From an uncultured bacterium (GTDB taxonomy: Bacteria; Bacillota; Clostridia; Oscillospirales; Acutalibacteraceae), in NCBI GenBank assembly GCA_934875675.1, contig CAKXIK010000006.1, positions 1 through 64,000 on the forward strand: 64,000 nt of DNA, read 5' to 3'. Below are positions 1 through 7,471 of the stretch, one piece after another. The notes beneath the pieces were generated by a model. The model was not told where the DNA came from. It was given only the letters and a program-made list of their open reading frames with translations, and made no database searches. Position numbers and translations under genes: made by a program. Position 1 is the stretch's first letter. Every line of letters starts with the position of its first letter.

Positions 1-104
1 TCTAAGGCTTTGAAATGCGATTGTTACCATATCTTTTTTTTCGGGTAGATGGGTCATATCTATTTACAACGCAGAAAAAGGAAACATTAAATTTTGCAAA
101 CCTC

Positions 105-170
105 TTGACAATTGAGCAATCACTCAACTATAATAGAATAAACGATTGAGTGATTGTTCAATTGTTCAAT
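105..170 (+). promoter_or_regulatory. Promoter and CadC/SmtB-like operator of the metal-export operon
   Basis: A near-consensus promoter is visible: TTGACA at 105-110, an 18-bp spacer, TATAAT at 129-134. Two near-identical imperfect palindromes flank the -10: TTGAGCAATCACTCAA at 112-127, inside the spacer, and ATTGAGTGATTGTTCAAT at 145-162, downstream. They are copies of one site in opposite orientation. TGA-N8-TCA palindromes of this kind are typical of ArsR/SmtB/CadC metal sensors, which leave DNA when Zn, Cd or Pb binds. No such regulator is encoded here, so it must be outside the window. Confidence 0.75.
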
Positions 171-242
171 AAAAATATTTCTTGACCTGACGCGTACCAT
201 CAGAATATGTTGAATTATATGAGAAGAAAGGGTGCATTTTCA

Positions 243-464
243 ATGAAAAAATCATTTCGTCTGGAAGGTCTCTGCTGCGCAAATTGTGCCGCAAAAATTG
301 AGCGTGAAGTGCAGGCATTGCCTGGTGTTTCCGCTGCCAATCTTAATTTTGTTACAACCAGACTCACCATTGAAAGCGCGCTGGATGATATGACTGAAAT
401 TGTAACGGGTGCTTCTGCCATTGTGAAACGCATTGAGCCGGGTGTTACAATCAAAAAACTGTAA
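243..464 (+). CDS. Free-standing heavy-metal-associated (HMA) domain protein
   Basis: A 73-residue ferredoxin-like HMA domain with the metal-binding motif CCANC (Cys12 and Cys15 form the CxxC). Family members bind a soft metal ion and hand it to P1B-type ATPases. The start at 243 is preferred over an in-frame ATG at 207 because GAAAGGG lies about 10 nt upstream and the domain begins right after it. It ends 32 nt before the ATPase gene, which has no HMA domain of its own, so this protein probably supplies the missing N-terminal metal-binding domain as a separate chain. Expression should follow the operator upstream. Confidence 0.85.
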   Translation: MKKSFRLEGLCCANCAAKIEREVQALPGVSAANLNFVTTRLTIESALDDMTEIVTGASAIVKRIEPGVTIKKL

Positions 465-496
465 TTTTGCCGCATATAGGAGAGGAGAAAATTTGC

Positions 497-2386
497 ATGA
501 ACGCAGAAAAGAAAAAAATGATTCGCATTGCAGCAGCTGGGGTTTTGTTTGCAGCCGGACTGTTCACCGAGCAGGCGGATGCGCTGGTTTCCATTGTGCT
601 GTTTGGCTTGGCATATGCGGCGGCTGCGTATGATGTGCTTTGGAGTGCGCTGCGCAATATTCTGCACGGCGATGTGTTCAACGAAAACTTTTTGATGGCA
701 GTAGCTTCCATTGGTGCCATGTGTATCGGGCAGTACCCCGAGGGCGTTGCCGTTATGCTGTTTTACCAAGTCGGTGAGCTGTTTCAGGCGCGTGCGGTGG
801 CAAAATCCCGCCGGTCAATCTCCGAATTGATGGACATCCGACCGGACTACGCCAATGTGCAGCGCGGCGATGCCATAGAAAAAGTGGATCCGGAAGAGGT
901 TACGGTTGGAGAAACCATCATGATCCACCCGGGTGAAAAAATTCCGCTGGACGGCGTGGTAATCTCCGGCAGCTCCATGATTGATACCGCCGCCCTGACC
1001 GGAGAATCGGTTCCGCGGGAGGTTGGTGCGGGAGATGCACTGCTGAGCGGCTGCATTAACCAAAGCGGTGCGTTGACGGCACGCGTCACAAAGCCGTTCG
1101 GGGAATCAACGGTCAGCAAAATTCTTGATTTGGTGGAGAACGCGAGCAGTAAAAAGTCGAAGCAGGAAGCTTTTATTACGCGGTTCGCCCGGTGGTACAC
1201 CCCGGCGGTTGTGCTTGCCGCGCTGCTGCTGGCAGTTGTTCCGCCGCTGTTTGTGCCGGGAGCAGTGTTTTCTGATTGGCTGTACCGTGCGCTTGTCTTT
1301 TTGGTGATTTCATGTCCCTGTGCGCTTGTTATCAGTGTTCCGCTCAGCTTTTTCGGCGGAATCGGCGCAGCATCCCGCATGGGAGTGCTCGTCAAGGGCA
1401 GCAACTACCTGGAAGCACTCGCAAAAACGGATACGGTGGTATTTGATAAAACAGGAACTCTGACCAAGGGTATCTTTAAGGTGCAGCAAATTGTGCCGCA
1501 GGGCTGCACCAAAGAGGAACTGCTCGCTGCGGCAGCCTGTGCAGAAAGCAGTTCCAACCATCCGATCGCCGTTTCGCTGCGCGAAGCATGGGGAAAATTA
1601 CCCGACCGCAGCAAGGTGAGCGATGTGCAGGAGCTTGCAGGGTATGGTGTGATTGCCCGGGTGGAGGGAAAAACCGTCTGCGCCGGAAATGCAAAGCTGA
1701 TGCAGCGGGAACAGATCTCGTTTGCAGCACAGACACCTGCCGGAACGGTGGTGCATGTTGCAGTAAACGGAGTGTATGCCGGTTATCTGGTGATTGCCGA
1801 CGAGCCAAAGCATGATGCCGCAGCCGCAATTCATGCGTTAAAGGAAAACGGAATTCGCCGCACGGTGATGCTGACGGGAGACAGCAAGCCCATTGCTGAA
1901 TCCATTGCCGCGCAGCTTGGGCTGGATGAGGTGCATGCAGAGCTGCTCCCCGGCGATAAGGTGGAGCAGGTGGAAGCATTGCTCGCAAAAGAACCCGCCG
2001 GCGGAAAGCTTGCCTTTGTCGGTGACGGAATTAACGATGCGCCGGTGCTTGCCCGCGCCGACCTTGGAATCGCAATGGGCGGTCTTGGCTCGGATGCCGC
2101 CATTGAAGCCGCGGATGTGGTGCTGATGACGGATGAACCCTCCCGACTTGCCGATGCCATTCGCCTTGCCCGCCGCACCCTGCGTATCGCAAAGCAGAAC
2201 ATTGTGTTTGCCTTAGTTGTGAAATTCGCCGTGCTTGCTTTCGGTGCATTCGGCGTTGCAAACATGTGGGAAGCTGTTTTTGCCGACGTTGGCGTATCCA
2301 TTTTGGCAATCCTTAATGCAATCCGGGTGCTGCGCGTCAAAAAAACCGCTGCATTGCCGATTCCGGCAGCAAAAGAAGAGGATTAA
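497..2386 (+). CDS. cadA: P1B-type heavy-metal ATPase (Zn/Cd/Pb exporter, CadA/ZntA-like)
   Basis: 629 residues with the full P1B-ATPase set: actuator TGES (168-171), transmembrane CPC (273-275), phosphorylation site DKTGT (317-321), the HP dipeptide of the nucleotide-binding domain (354-355), and hinge GDGINDAP (509-516). The CPC motif and overall sequence fit the Zn/Cd/Pb branch, exporting divalent soft metals at the cost of ATP; substrate is inferred, not proven. The start at 497 follows GGAGAGGAG. CadA proteins usually carry an N-terminal HMA domain; here it is encoded separately just upstream. A strong terminator follows. Confidence 0.9.
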   Translation: MNAEKKKMIRIAAAGVLFAAGLFTEQADALVSIVLFGLAYAAAAYDVLWSALRNILHGDVFNENFLMAVASIGAMCIGQYPEGVAVMLFYQVGELFQARAVAKSRRSISELMDIRPDYANVQRGDAIEKVDPEEVTVGETIMIHPGEKIPLDGVVISGSSMIDTAALTGESVPREVGAGDALLSGCINQSGALTARVTKPFGESTVSKILDLVENASSKKSKQEAFITRFARWYTPAVVLAALLLAVVPPLFVPGAVFSDWLYRALVFLVISCPCALVISVPLSFFGGIGAASRMGVLVKGSNYLEALAKTDTVVFDKTGTLTKGIFKVQQIVPQGCTKEELLAAAACAESSSNHPIAVSLREAWGKLPDRSKVSDVQELAGYGVIARVEGKTVCAGNAKLMQREQISFAAQTPAGTVVHVAVNGVYAGYLVIADEPKHDAAAAIHALKENGIRRTVMLTGDSKPIAESIAAQLGLDEVHAELLPGDKVEQVEALLAKEPAGGKLAFVGDGINDAPVLARADLGIAMGGLGSDAAIEAADVVLMTDEPSRLADAIRLARRTLRIAKQNIVFALVVKFAVLAFGAFGVANMWEAVFADVGVSILAILNAIRVLRVKKTAALPIPAAKEED

Positions 2387-2410
2387 CCGACAGCAGCAAG
2401 AAAAAAGTAA

Positions 2411-2456
2411 CCCCGAAATCCTTATCCGGTTAGAGCATTGGATTTCGGGGTTTGTT
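2411..2456. terminator. Bidirectional terminator between cadA and the antiporter gene
   Basis: Perfect 11-bp stem CCCCGAAATCC (2411-2421) / GGATTTCGGGG (2440-2450), T-rich on the + side and preceded by AAAAAA, giving a U-tract on the - strand too. It separates two convergent genes. Confidence 0.85.
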
Positions 2457-2479
2457 TGTATCCCGTTTTATTTTGGGAG

Positions 2480-3658
2480 TTATTCGGCATCTAACAGCCG
2501 GTCACTGGTTAAATCCATTCCGATTGCACCAAGCGGGGCGGTAATCAGGATGGAAACCACCGCCACCGTGAGTACAATTGCGCCGCAGGGAAGTCCCATT
2601 GCGAGCGGAACGGAGCCGATTGCCGCCTGCACCGTTGCTTTGGGCAGATATGCAATCACACAGAACAGGCGCTCTTTGCGGTTGAGCCTTGTGCGCAAAA
2701 GGCAGAGCCAGACCCCGGCAGACCGCAAAACCAGTGCAAGCAGAATCAGCGCAATCACGCCAAAACCGGCGTCTGCAGCACTGCGCAGGTTGACGGCTGC
2801 ACCCACCAGCACAAAGAGGACAATCTCTGCCGCAACCCACAGCTTGGAGAAGCGAACCGAAAGCCGCCCTGCTGCCACGCCGTGCAGCCGCTGCACGGCG
2901 ACTGCTGCTGCCATGACCGCCAGCAAGCCGGAAAACGGCACCGCGCCGTCCAGCCAGCCTTCCGCAGCCACCAGCAGAAAGGAAACGCCGAGCAGAATCA
3001 GAATTTTGACGCTGTCCCGCAGATGAACGCGGCGGAAGAGAACGGCAATTCCACAGCCCACCAGAGCACCGCCTACAAGACCGGTCACAATCGAAACCGG
3101 AACCGAGGCAAAACTCCAGGCGGAAACCTGTTCTCCTTGCGCAAGTCCGGTAAATGCCGTAAACAGAACAATCACAAAAACATCGTCGAGTGAGGCGCCC
3201 GCCAGAATCATCTGCGGAATCCCTTTTGCCGTGCCGCGGCGCTGCTCCATCAGCTGCACCATTTTTGGCACCACCACCGCCGGGGAAACTGCGCCGAGCA
3301 CCGCGCCCATGATTGCCGTATCCAGCCGGGAAACGCCCAACAGAGGAGGAGCCAGCAGCACGACGGCAAGAATTTCACAGATTGCCGGCAGAAACGAAAG
3401 AAGAATTGCCGGACGCCCCACCTTTTTCAGGTCGGAAAGATTAAGAGAAAGTCCCGCCTTGATTAAAATAATAATCAGCGCAAGCTGACGTAAATCGGCG
3501 GAAATAGAGAGAATAGAGCCGTCCAGAAGCCCAAACGCATAGGGTCCGAGCAGCATCCCGGTGAGCAGCATCCCCACCAGCCGCGGCAGCCGAAGTTTTT
3601 CAAAAATCCAGCCAAGGGCAATGCCGCAAAGAAAAATCAGTGCCAGAGAAGTGAGCAT
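2480..3658 (-). CDS. Cation:proton antiporter (CPA superfamily)
   Basis: 392 residues, almost wholly hydrophobic, with about 11-13 predicted membrane segments. The N-terminal LRLPRLVGMLLTGMLLGP and the inner IIILIKAGLSL segment resemble the ion-path helices of Kef/NhaP-type Na+/H+ exchangers. No C-terminal RCK/TrkA domain is present, unlike full-length KefB/KefC, so this is a membrane-only antiporter, probably exchanging Na+, K+ or Li+ for H+. The Shine-Dalgarno GGGAGG sits 10 nt upstream of the ATG, inside the last strand of the leader terminator, so expression is likely controlled by that leader. Ion specificity cannot be read from sequence. Confidence 0.85.
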   Translation of the reverse strand: MLTSLALIFLCGIALGWIFEKLRLPRLVGMLLTGMLLGPYAFGLLDGSILSISADLRQLALIIILIKAGLSLNLSDLKKVGRPAILLSFLPAICEILAVVLLAPPLLGVSRLDTAIMGAVLGAVSPAVVVPKMVQLMEQRRGTAKGIPQMILAGASLDDVFVIVLFTAFTGLAQGEQVSAWSFASVPVSIVTGLVGGALVGCGIAVLFRRVHLRDSVKILILLGVSFLLVAAEGWLDGAVPFSGLLAVMAAAVAVQRLHGVAAGRLSVRFSKLWVAAEIVLFVLVGAAVNLRSAADAGFGVIALILLALVLRSAGVWLCLLRTRLNRKERLFCVIAYLPKATVQAAIGSVPLAMGLPCGAIVLTVAVVSILITAPLGAIGMDLTSDRLLDAE

Positions 3659-3661
3659 AAC

Positions 3662-3823
3662 AAAAAAACCTCCCGCAGGCAGGAGCCGACAAAAGCCAAT
3701 ACTCCTGCGAATTTAAATTCACAGAAGTCATCAGCCGAAGCAGGAGCTGCACGCTGTGGTGCAGAAAACCCTGTTTCAAAGCGGTTCCGGTTGCCCGCGG
3801 GAGAACTTCATTCCCGTTTTTAT
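3662..3823 (-). promoter_or_regulatory. Structured antiporter leader: probable ion-sensing riboswitch with attenuator
   Basis: The transcribed leader starts with a CGGGA...TCCCG hairpin whose loop carries GAAGT (plus-strand 3805-3809). A complementary ACTTC lies about 80 nt downstream (plus-strand 3724-3728), which would form a pseudoknot. Then come four alternating strands: CTCCTGC (3740-3746), GCAGGAG (3702-3708), CTCCTGC (3679-3685), GCGGGAG (3670-3676), followed by seven U (3662-3668). Pairing 2-3 gives an antiterminator; pairing 1-2 and 3-4 gives a terminator. Strand 4 also holds the Shine-Dalgarno. Location before a cation antiporter and the UGAAGUU loop recall the nhaA-I (Li+) riboswitch class from memory; the class assignment is an inference. 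Confidence 0.6.
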
Positions 3824-3829
3824 TTTGTT

Positions 3830-3858
3830 ATTATACCATGCAAACAGGCAAAACGCAA
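3830..3858 (-). promoter_or_regulatory. Promoter of the antiporter leader
   Basis: Read on the minus strand: TTGCGT (3853-3858), 17 bp, TATAAT (3830-3835) preceded by TGG, an extended -10. The transcript would start near 3823, giving a leader of about 165 nt. Confidence 0.7.
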
Positions 3859-3867
3859 GGCAAAATC

Positions 3868-3896
3868 TTGACAACACCATTGGAATATGATATGCT
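3868..3896 (+). promoter_or_regulatory. Promoter of the SCIFF operon
   Basis: TTGACA (3868-3873), 17-bp spacer, TATGCT (3891-3896). It is divergent from the antiporter promoter, with only 9 bp between the two -35 boxes. Confidence 0.7.
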
Positions 3897-3999
3897 GAAA
3901 GCACATAAAATCAAACACCTGTCTGATGATTCCGCTGCTGTTTTGGGTGCGGATTGAGTGCAAGACAAGTCATTTTTTACATGATTGGAGATTATCACG

Positions 4000-4146
4000 A
4001 TGAAGAGAATTCAGACGATTGAAACCCGCGACATGAAGAAGAGCTGCGCAACCGGCGGCTGCGGCGAATGCCAGACTTCCTGCCAGTCTGCCTGCAAAAC
4101 CTCCTGCGGTGTTGCAAATCAGAAGTGCGAAAACAAAAACAAATAA
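4000..4146 (+). CDS. scfA: SCIFF ranthipeptide precursor
   Basis: A 48-residue peptide with the hallmark of the six-cysteines-in-forty-five family: GCGECQTSC followed by QSACKTSC and a late QKC. Cysteines are at 16, 21, 24, 28, 32, 36 and 43, one more (Cys16) than the usual six. Family members receive Cys-to-Thr type thioether crosslinks from a dedicated radical-SAM enzyme; the role of the product is still debated. TTGGAG lies about 9 nt before the ATG. A terminator lies between it and the maturase gene, so the peptide should be made in excess over the enzyme. Confidence 0.93.
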   Translation: MKRIQTIETRDMKKSCATGGCGECQTSCQSACKTSCGVANQKCENKNK

Positions 4147-4162
4147 TTTTGCTGCACAAGAG

Positions 4163-4195
4163 AATGCCGCCGGTTTACGCAGGCGGCATTTTTTT
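4163..4195 (+). terminator. Terminator/attenuator between scfA and scfB
   Basis: Stem AATGCCGCC (4163-4171) / GGCGGCATT (4182-4190) with a 10-nt loop, followed by TTTTT. Partial read-through would set the peptide-to-maturase ratio. Confidence 0.85.
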
Positions 4196-4232
4196 ATGAA
4201 AAATCCGATCATACCCGAAAGAAGGAGCCCAT

Positions 4233-5621
4233 ATGATACATCAATATAAATTGAACGGTTATAATATCGTGCTGGATATGTGCAGCGGTTCGGTGCATGC
4301 CGTGGACGAGATTGCCTACGATGTAATCGCAATGTACCAAACTGCCACCGAGAATGAAATTGTTGCTGCCATGATGCAGAAATATGGCGACCGCGAGGAC
4401 GTGACCGAGCAGGAGCTGCACGATTGCGTGGCAGATGTGCGCGCGCTGGAGGAAAGCGGAAAGCTTTTTGCGCCGGACGATTACGAACAGATGGCAGGCG
4501 AGCTGAAAAATCGCAGCGGTAATGTGGTCAAGGCACTGTGCCTGCACGTTGCGCACACTTGCAACCTCAACTGCACCTATTGCTTTGCAAGCCAGGGAAA
4601 ATATCAGGGCGACCGCGCGCTGATGAGTTTTGAGGTGGGAAAACGCGCGCTTGATTTTCTGATTGAAAATTCCGGTACGCGCACCAATCTGGAGGTTGAT
4701 TTCTTCGGCGGAGAACCGCTGATGAACTGGGATGTCTGCAAGCAGCTGGTGGCGTATGCCCGCACGCAGGAGCCGATTCATCACAAAAACTTCCGCTTTA
4801 CGCTCACGACGAACGGAATGCTGATTGACGACGACGTGATTGAGTTTGCCAACAAGGAAATGAGCAATGTGGTGCTGAGCCTGGACGGGCGCAAGGAAAT
4901 CCACGACCGCCTGCGCAAGGACTATGCAGGCAACGGCAGCTATGATAAAATCGTGCCCAAATTTCAGGAGCTTGTCCGTCGGCGCGGCGGCAAGGATTAT
5001 TACATGCGCGGCACATTTACGCACAACAATGTTGATTTTACAAACGATGTTTTTCACATGGCGGATCTCGGCTTTACCGAGCTGAGCATGGAGCCGGTGG
5101 TTTGCGCACCGGGTGACCCGTATGCACTGACCGAGGCAGATCTGCCTGTCGTCATGGAACAGTACGAAATTCTTGCCAAGGAAATGATCGCACGCAAAAA
5201 AGAAGGACGCAGTTTCACCTTTTACCATTACATGATTGACCTGACCGGCGGCCCGTGCATTTATAAGCGAATTTCCGGCTGCGGTTCGGGAACGGAATAT
5301 ATGGCAGTCACCCCATGGGGTGAGCTTTTCCCCTGTCATCAGTTTGTCGGCGACCCCAAATACAGCCTCGGAAACATCTGGGACGGCGTAACCAACACCG
5401 CACTTCGCGAGGAATTCAAGCAGTGCAATGCGTATGCCCGCCCCGAATGCAAGGACTGCTGGGCAAAGCTTTATTGCTCCGGCGGCTGTGCGGCAAATGC
5501 GTATCACGCAACGGGCAATATCCGCGGTGTTTATGAATATGGCTGCCAGCTGTTCCGCAAGCGCATGGAATGTGCCGTGATGATTCAGGTTGCCGAAAAG
5601 CTCGGCGGCGCAGAAGAATAA
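4233..5621 (+). CDS. scfB: SCIFF thioether-forming radical-SAM maturase (SPASM)
   Basis: 462 residues. An N-terminal peptide-recognition region (about 1-95) precedes the radical-SAM core with the 4Fe-4S motif CNLNCTYC (Cys110, 114, 117) and the GGEP element (159-162). The C-terminal SPASM domain, for auxiliary clusters, has Cys350, Cys368, CKDCWAKLYCSGGC (406-419) and Cys438. Family knowledge: the enzyme cleaves S-adenosylmethionine to a 5'-deoxyadenosyl radical and crosslinks Cys in ScfA. GAAGGAG lies 7 nt before the ATG. It directly follows scfA, the standard gene pair in Clostridia. Confidence 0.93.
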   Translation: MIHQYKLNGYNIVLDMCSGSVHAVDEIAYDVIAMYQTATENEIVAAMMQKYGDREDVTEQELHDCVADVRALEESGKLFAPDDYEQMAGELKNRSGNVVKALCLHVAHTCNLNCTYCFASQGKYQGDRALMSFEVGKRALDFLIENSGTRTNLEVDFFGGEPLMNWDVCKQLVAYARTQEPIHHKNFRFTLTTNGMLIDDDVIEFANKEMSNVVLSLDGRKEIHDRLRKDYAGNGSYDKIVPKFQELVRRRGGKDYYMRGTFTHNNVDFTNDVFHMADLGFTELSMEPVVCAPGDPYALTEADLPVVMEQYEILAKEMIARKKEGRSFTFYHYMIDLTGGPCIYKRISGCGSGTEYMAVTPWGELFPCHQFVGDPKYSLGNIWDGVTNTALREEFKQCNAYARPECKDCWAKLYCSGGCAANAYHATGNIRGVYEYGCQLFRKRMECAVMIQVAEKLGGAEE

Positions 5622-5655
5622 TCCAGATTCCCACGGGAAAGGAATGATTTTGCCG

Positions 5656-6426
5656 ATGAAAGAAGCCCATGCTGCGGCACGAAGAATTCATCTGATGGAT
5701 GAAATTCGCGGATTTGCGGTGTTCTGCATGGTGTTTTACCATGCATTTTATCTGATTGCATTTTTGTTCAATACCGATTGGATGGCACAGGTGTTCCGGT
5801 TTTTTATGCCTGCAGAGCCTTTTTTTGCGGCGGCGTTTATTTTAATTTCAGGCATTTCGTCTCAGCTTTCTCACAGCAATCTGATGCGGGGCGCAAAGCT
5901 GCTGGGAATTGCGCTGATCGTGACGCTTGCCACGGTGATCGTGGTTCCCGAGGAGGCAATCTGGTTTGGGGTGCTGCATCTGCTTGCAGTGTGTATGCTG
6001 CTGTTTGGCTTGCTGCAAAAGGTGCTGGCAAGGGTGCCGTTCTGGTGGGGATTTCTTGCTTGTGCGGTGCTGTTTTTACTCACCTGCGGGCTGGTGTTCG
6101 GCAGTTCGCCATATCTCGGTTTGCCCGGGGTTCCGGCGCTGCAGGTGGGTGCAATGAGCCCGGCATACCGTTTTGGATTCCCGTTTGGATTTCGTTCACC
6201 GGATTTTGCATCTGCCGATTATTTCCCGCTGCTGCCGTGGGTGTTCATGTTTCTTGCGGGGACGTTTCTCGGCAGGTTTGCAAAGGCGGGGCGTTTTCCC
6301 GAATTTATGTACCAAAGCCGGGTGCCGTTCTTTTCTTGGATCGGTCGGCATGCCCTTGTAATTTATGTGGTGCATCAGCCGGTCATCTACGGCATCATGG
6401 TGCTGATTACCGCGATCCGCGGGTAA
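5656..6426 (+). CDS. Polytopic membrane acyltransferase-like protein (DUF1624/HGSNAT type)
   Basis: 256 residues with about 7-8 membrane helices. The opening HLMDEIRGFAVFCMVFYH is typical of DUF1624 proteins related to heparan-alpha-glucosaminide N-acetyltransferase, which move acyl groups across or at the membrane. A conserved His in the C-terminal segment (VIYVVHQPVIYG) fits the family. The start at 5656 follows GGAAAGGAATGATT, an extended ribosome binding site common in this genome; 5644 is also in frame. It lies 34 nt after scfB and is probably cotranscribed. Its substrate is unknown. Confidence 0.75.
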   Translation: MKEAHAAARRIHLMDEIRGFAVFCMVFYHAFYLIAFLFNTDWMAQVFRFFMPAEPFFAAAFILISGISSQLSHSNLMRGAKLLGIALIVTLATVIVVPEEAIWFGVLHLLAVCMLLFGLLQKVLARVPFWWGFLACAVLFLLTCGLVFGSSPYLGLPGVPALQVGAMSPAYRFGFPFGFRSPDFASADYFPLLPWVFMFLAGTFLGRFAKAGRFPEFMYQSRVPFFSWIGRHALVIYVVHQPVIYGIMVLITAIRG

Positions 6427-6441
6427 TCAGTTTTAACAAAA

Positions 6442-6485
6442 AACGGTTTCATCCTCTTTTAATGAAAGGATGAAACCGTTTTTTA
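6442..6485. terminator. Bidirectional terminator
   Basis: Perfect 14-bp stem AACGGTTTCATCCT (6442-6455) / AGGATGAAACCGTT (6467-6480), followed by TTTT and preceded by AAAA. It serves the two convergent operons. Confidence 0.9.
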
Positions 6486-6492
6486 TTGAAAA

Positions 6493-7422
6493 TCAGATAT
6501 GCTCGCTGGTGCCGGAAACGCGGATGAATTGCTTGCCGTCAAAGAGGAAGGCACCGTAACCGACGCCTGCCTTGTGACCGCTTTGCAGCCAATCGGCATA
6601 GGCGCGCTGGAATGCTGTTTTGCGCGGCAGCTCATTGACCGGTTTGTCTGCATCTGCGCCGTAAATGCGCCAGGCATCGTGAAAGGTGTCGGTCTCTAAC
6701 GAAAAGACCGGGTCGAAATCATTAAGGAAGGAAACCACGTTGGATTCCTTTGGCAGCATCCCGTCATGCGGGGGATACAAAAGCCATGAATAGCAGGTGA
6801 AGATTACCGGCTTGCCCGGAAACTGGTCTTTATAAAATTCATAGGCGCGGCGGTAACTATCTTCCCGAAGCTCTTTGGTAAGAGGACCTGCCGACGGAAT
6901 ATGAATGGTTAGCACGCGGTCACCCTTGTTGACAGTGAACCCGCCGGCGGTATAGCTTTCACCGCGGAAATTGTCGTATTCATATTGAAGACGTCCGAGA
7001 CCAAAACGAGAAACGGGGAAAAATCCGGTTTCCCAACCGCGGACAAACGTTCCCCAGATCCCGTGAACCTGCCAGCATTCTGCAAGCTTGTAATTCAAGT
7101 CCATCATCGTGTTGCGGAACACCTCGTCCGCAATTCCCTTTGTGCGGTACCGCTCATGCAGCTCCTGCGTATTCCAGCAAAGGAATACAAACGATGCGGT
7201 AAACGAGTGAACGCCGCATTGCTCGGCAGCATGATCGAGAGCTTCGAAAACAGATTCGGCATTCTCCAGTGGGTTTTCCAGAAAAAGCTTGCTTAGCCGT
7301 TCCATTTCAGCACCCTGCTGTGCCATCATGGTTTTGCCGGCTTCCAAAAGAACCGGACGAGCTTCTGCGGGGAGATCAATCAGTTCCATGAAATCAATCA
7401 GGTATTCATTTGGCTGTTTCAT
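6493..7422 (-). CDS. Acyltransferase-domain protein (GNAT-like, two-domain type)
   Basis: 309 residues. The sequence resembles Firmicutes proteins annotated as acyltransferase domain-containing, with a helical N-terminal half and a GNAT-like C-terminal half (LTIHIPSAGPLTKELREDS region). I infer N- or O-acylation of a small substrate; no catalytic residue is certain. The start at 7422 follows AAAGGAATGGTT. It is the last gene of the nanE-kinase operon, 49 nt after the kinase gene, so an amino-sugar-related substrate is plausible but unproven. Confidence 0.6.
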   Translation of the reverse strand: MKQPNEYLIDFMELIDLPAEARPVLLEAGKTMMAQQGAEMERLSKLFLENPLENAESVFEALDHAAEQCGVHSFTASFVFLCWNTQELHERYRTKGIADEVFRNTMMDLNYKLAECWQVHGIWGTFVRGWETGFFPVSRFGLGRLQYEYDNFRGESYTAGGFTVNKGDRVLTIHIPSAGPLTKELREDSYRRAYEFYKDQFPGKPVIFTCYSWLLYPPHDGMLPKESNVVSFLNDFDPVFSLETDTFHDAWRIYGADADKPVNELPRKTAFQRAYADWLQSGHKAGVGYGAFLFDGKQFIRVSGTSEHI

Positions 7423-7471
7423 TGGGACAACCATTCCTTTCTGTTGAGAGGTTTTGTTTTGTAGGGGGCAT

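Noticed and set aside
207..242. N-terminal extension of the HMA protein from ATG 207
   Set aside because: The ribosome binding site lies inside this extension, and the HMA fold starts after 243.
3990..4332. Minus-strand frame over scfA
   Set aside because: Shadow of the short scfA gene, which has the family cysteine pattern.
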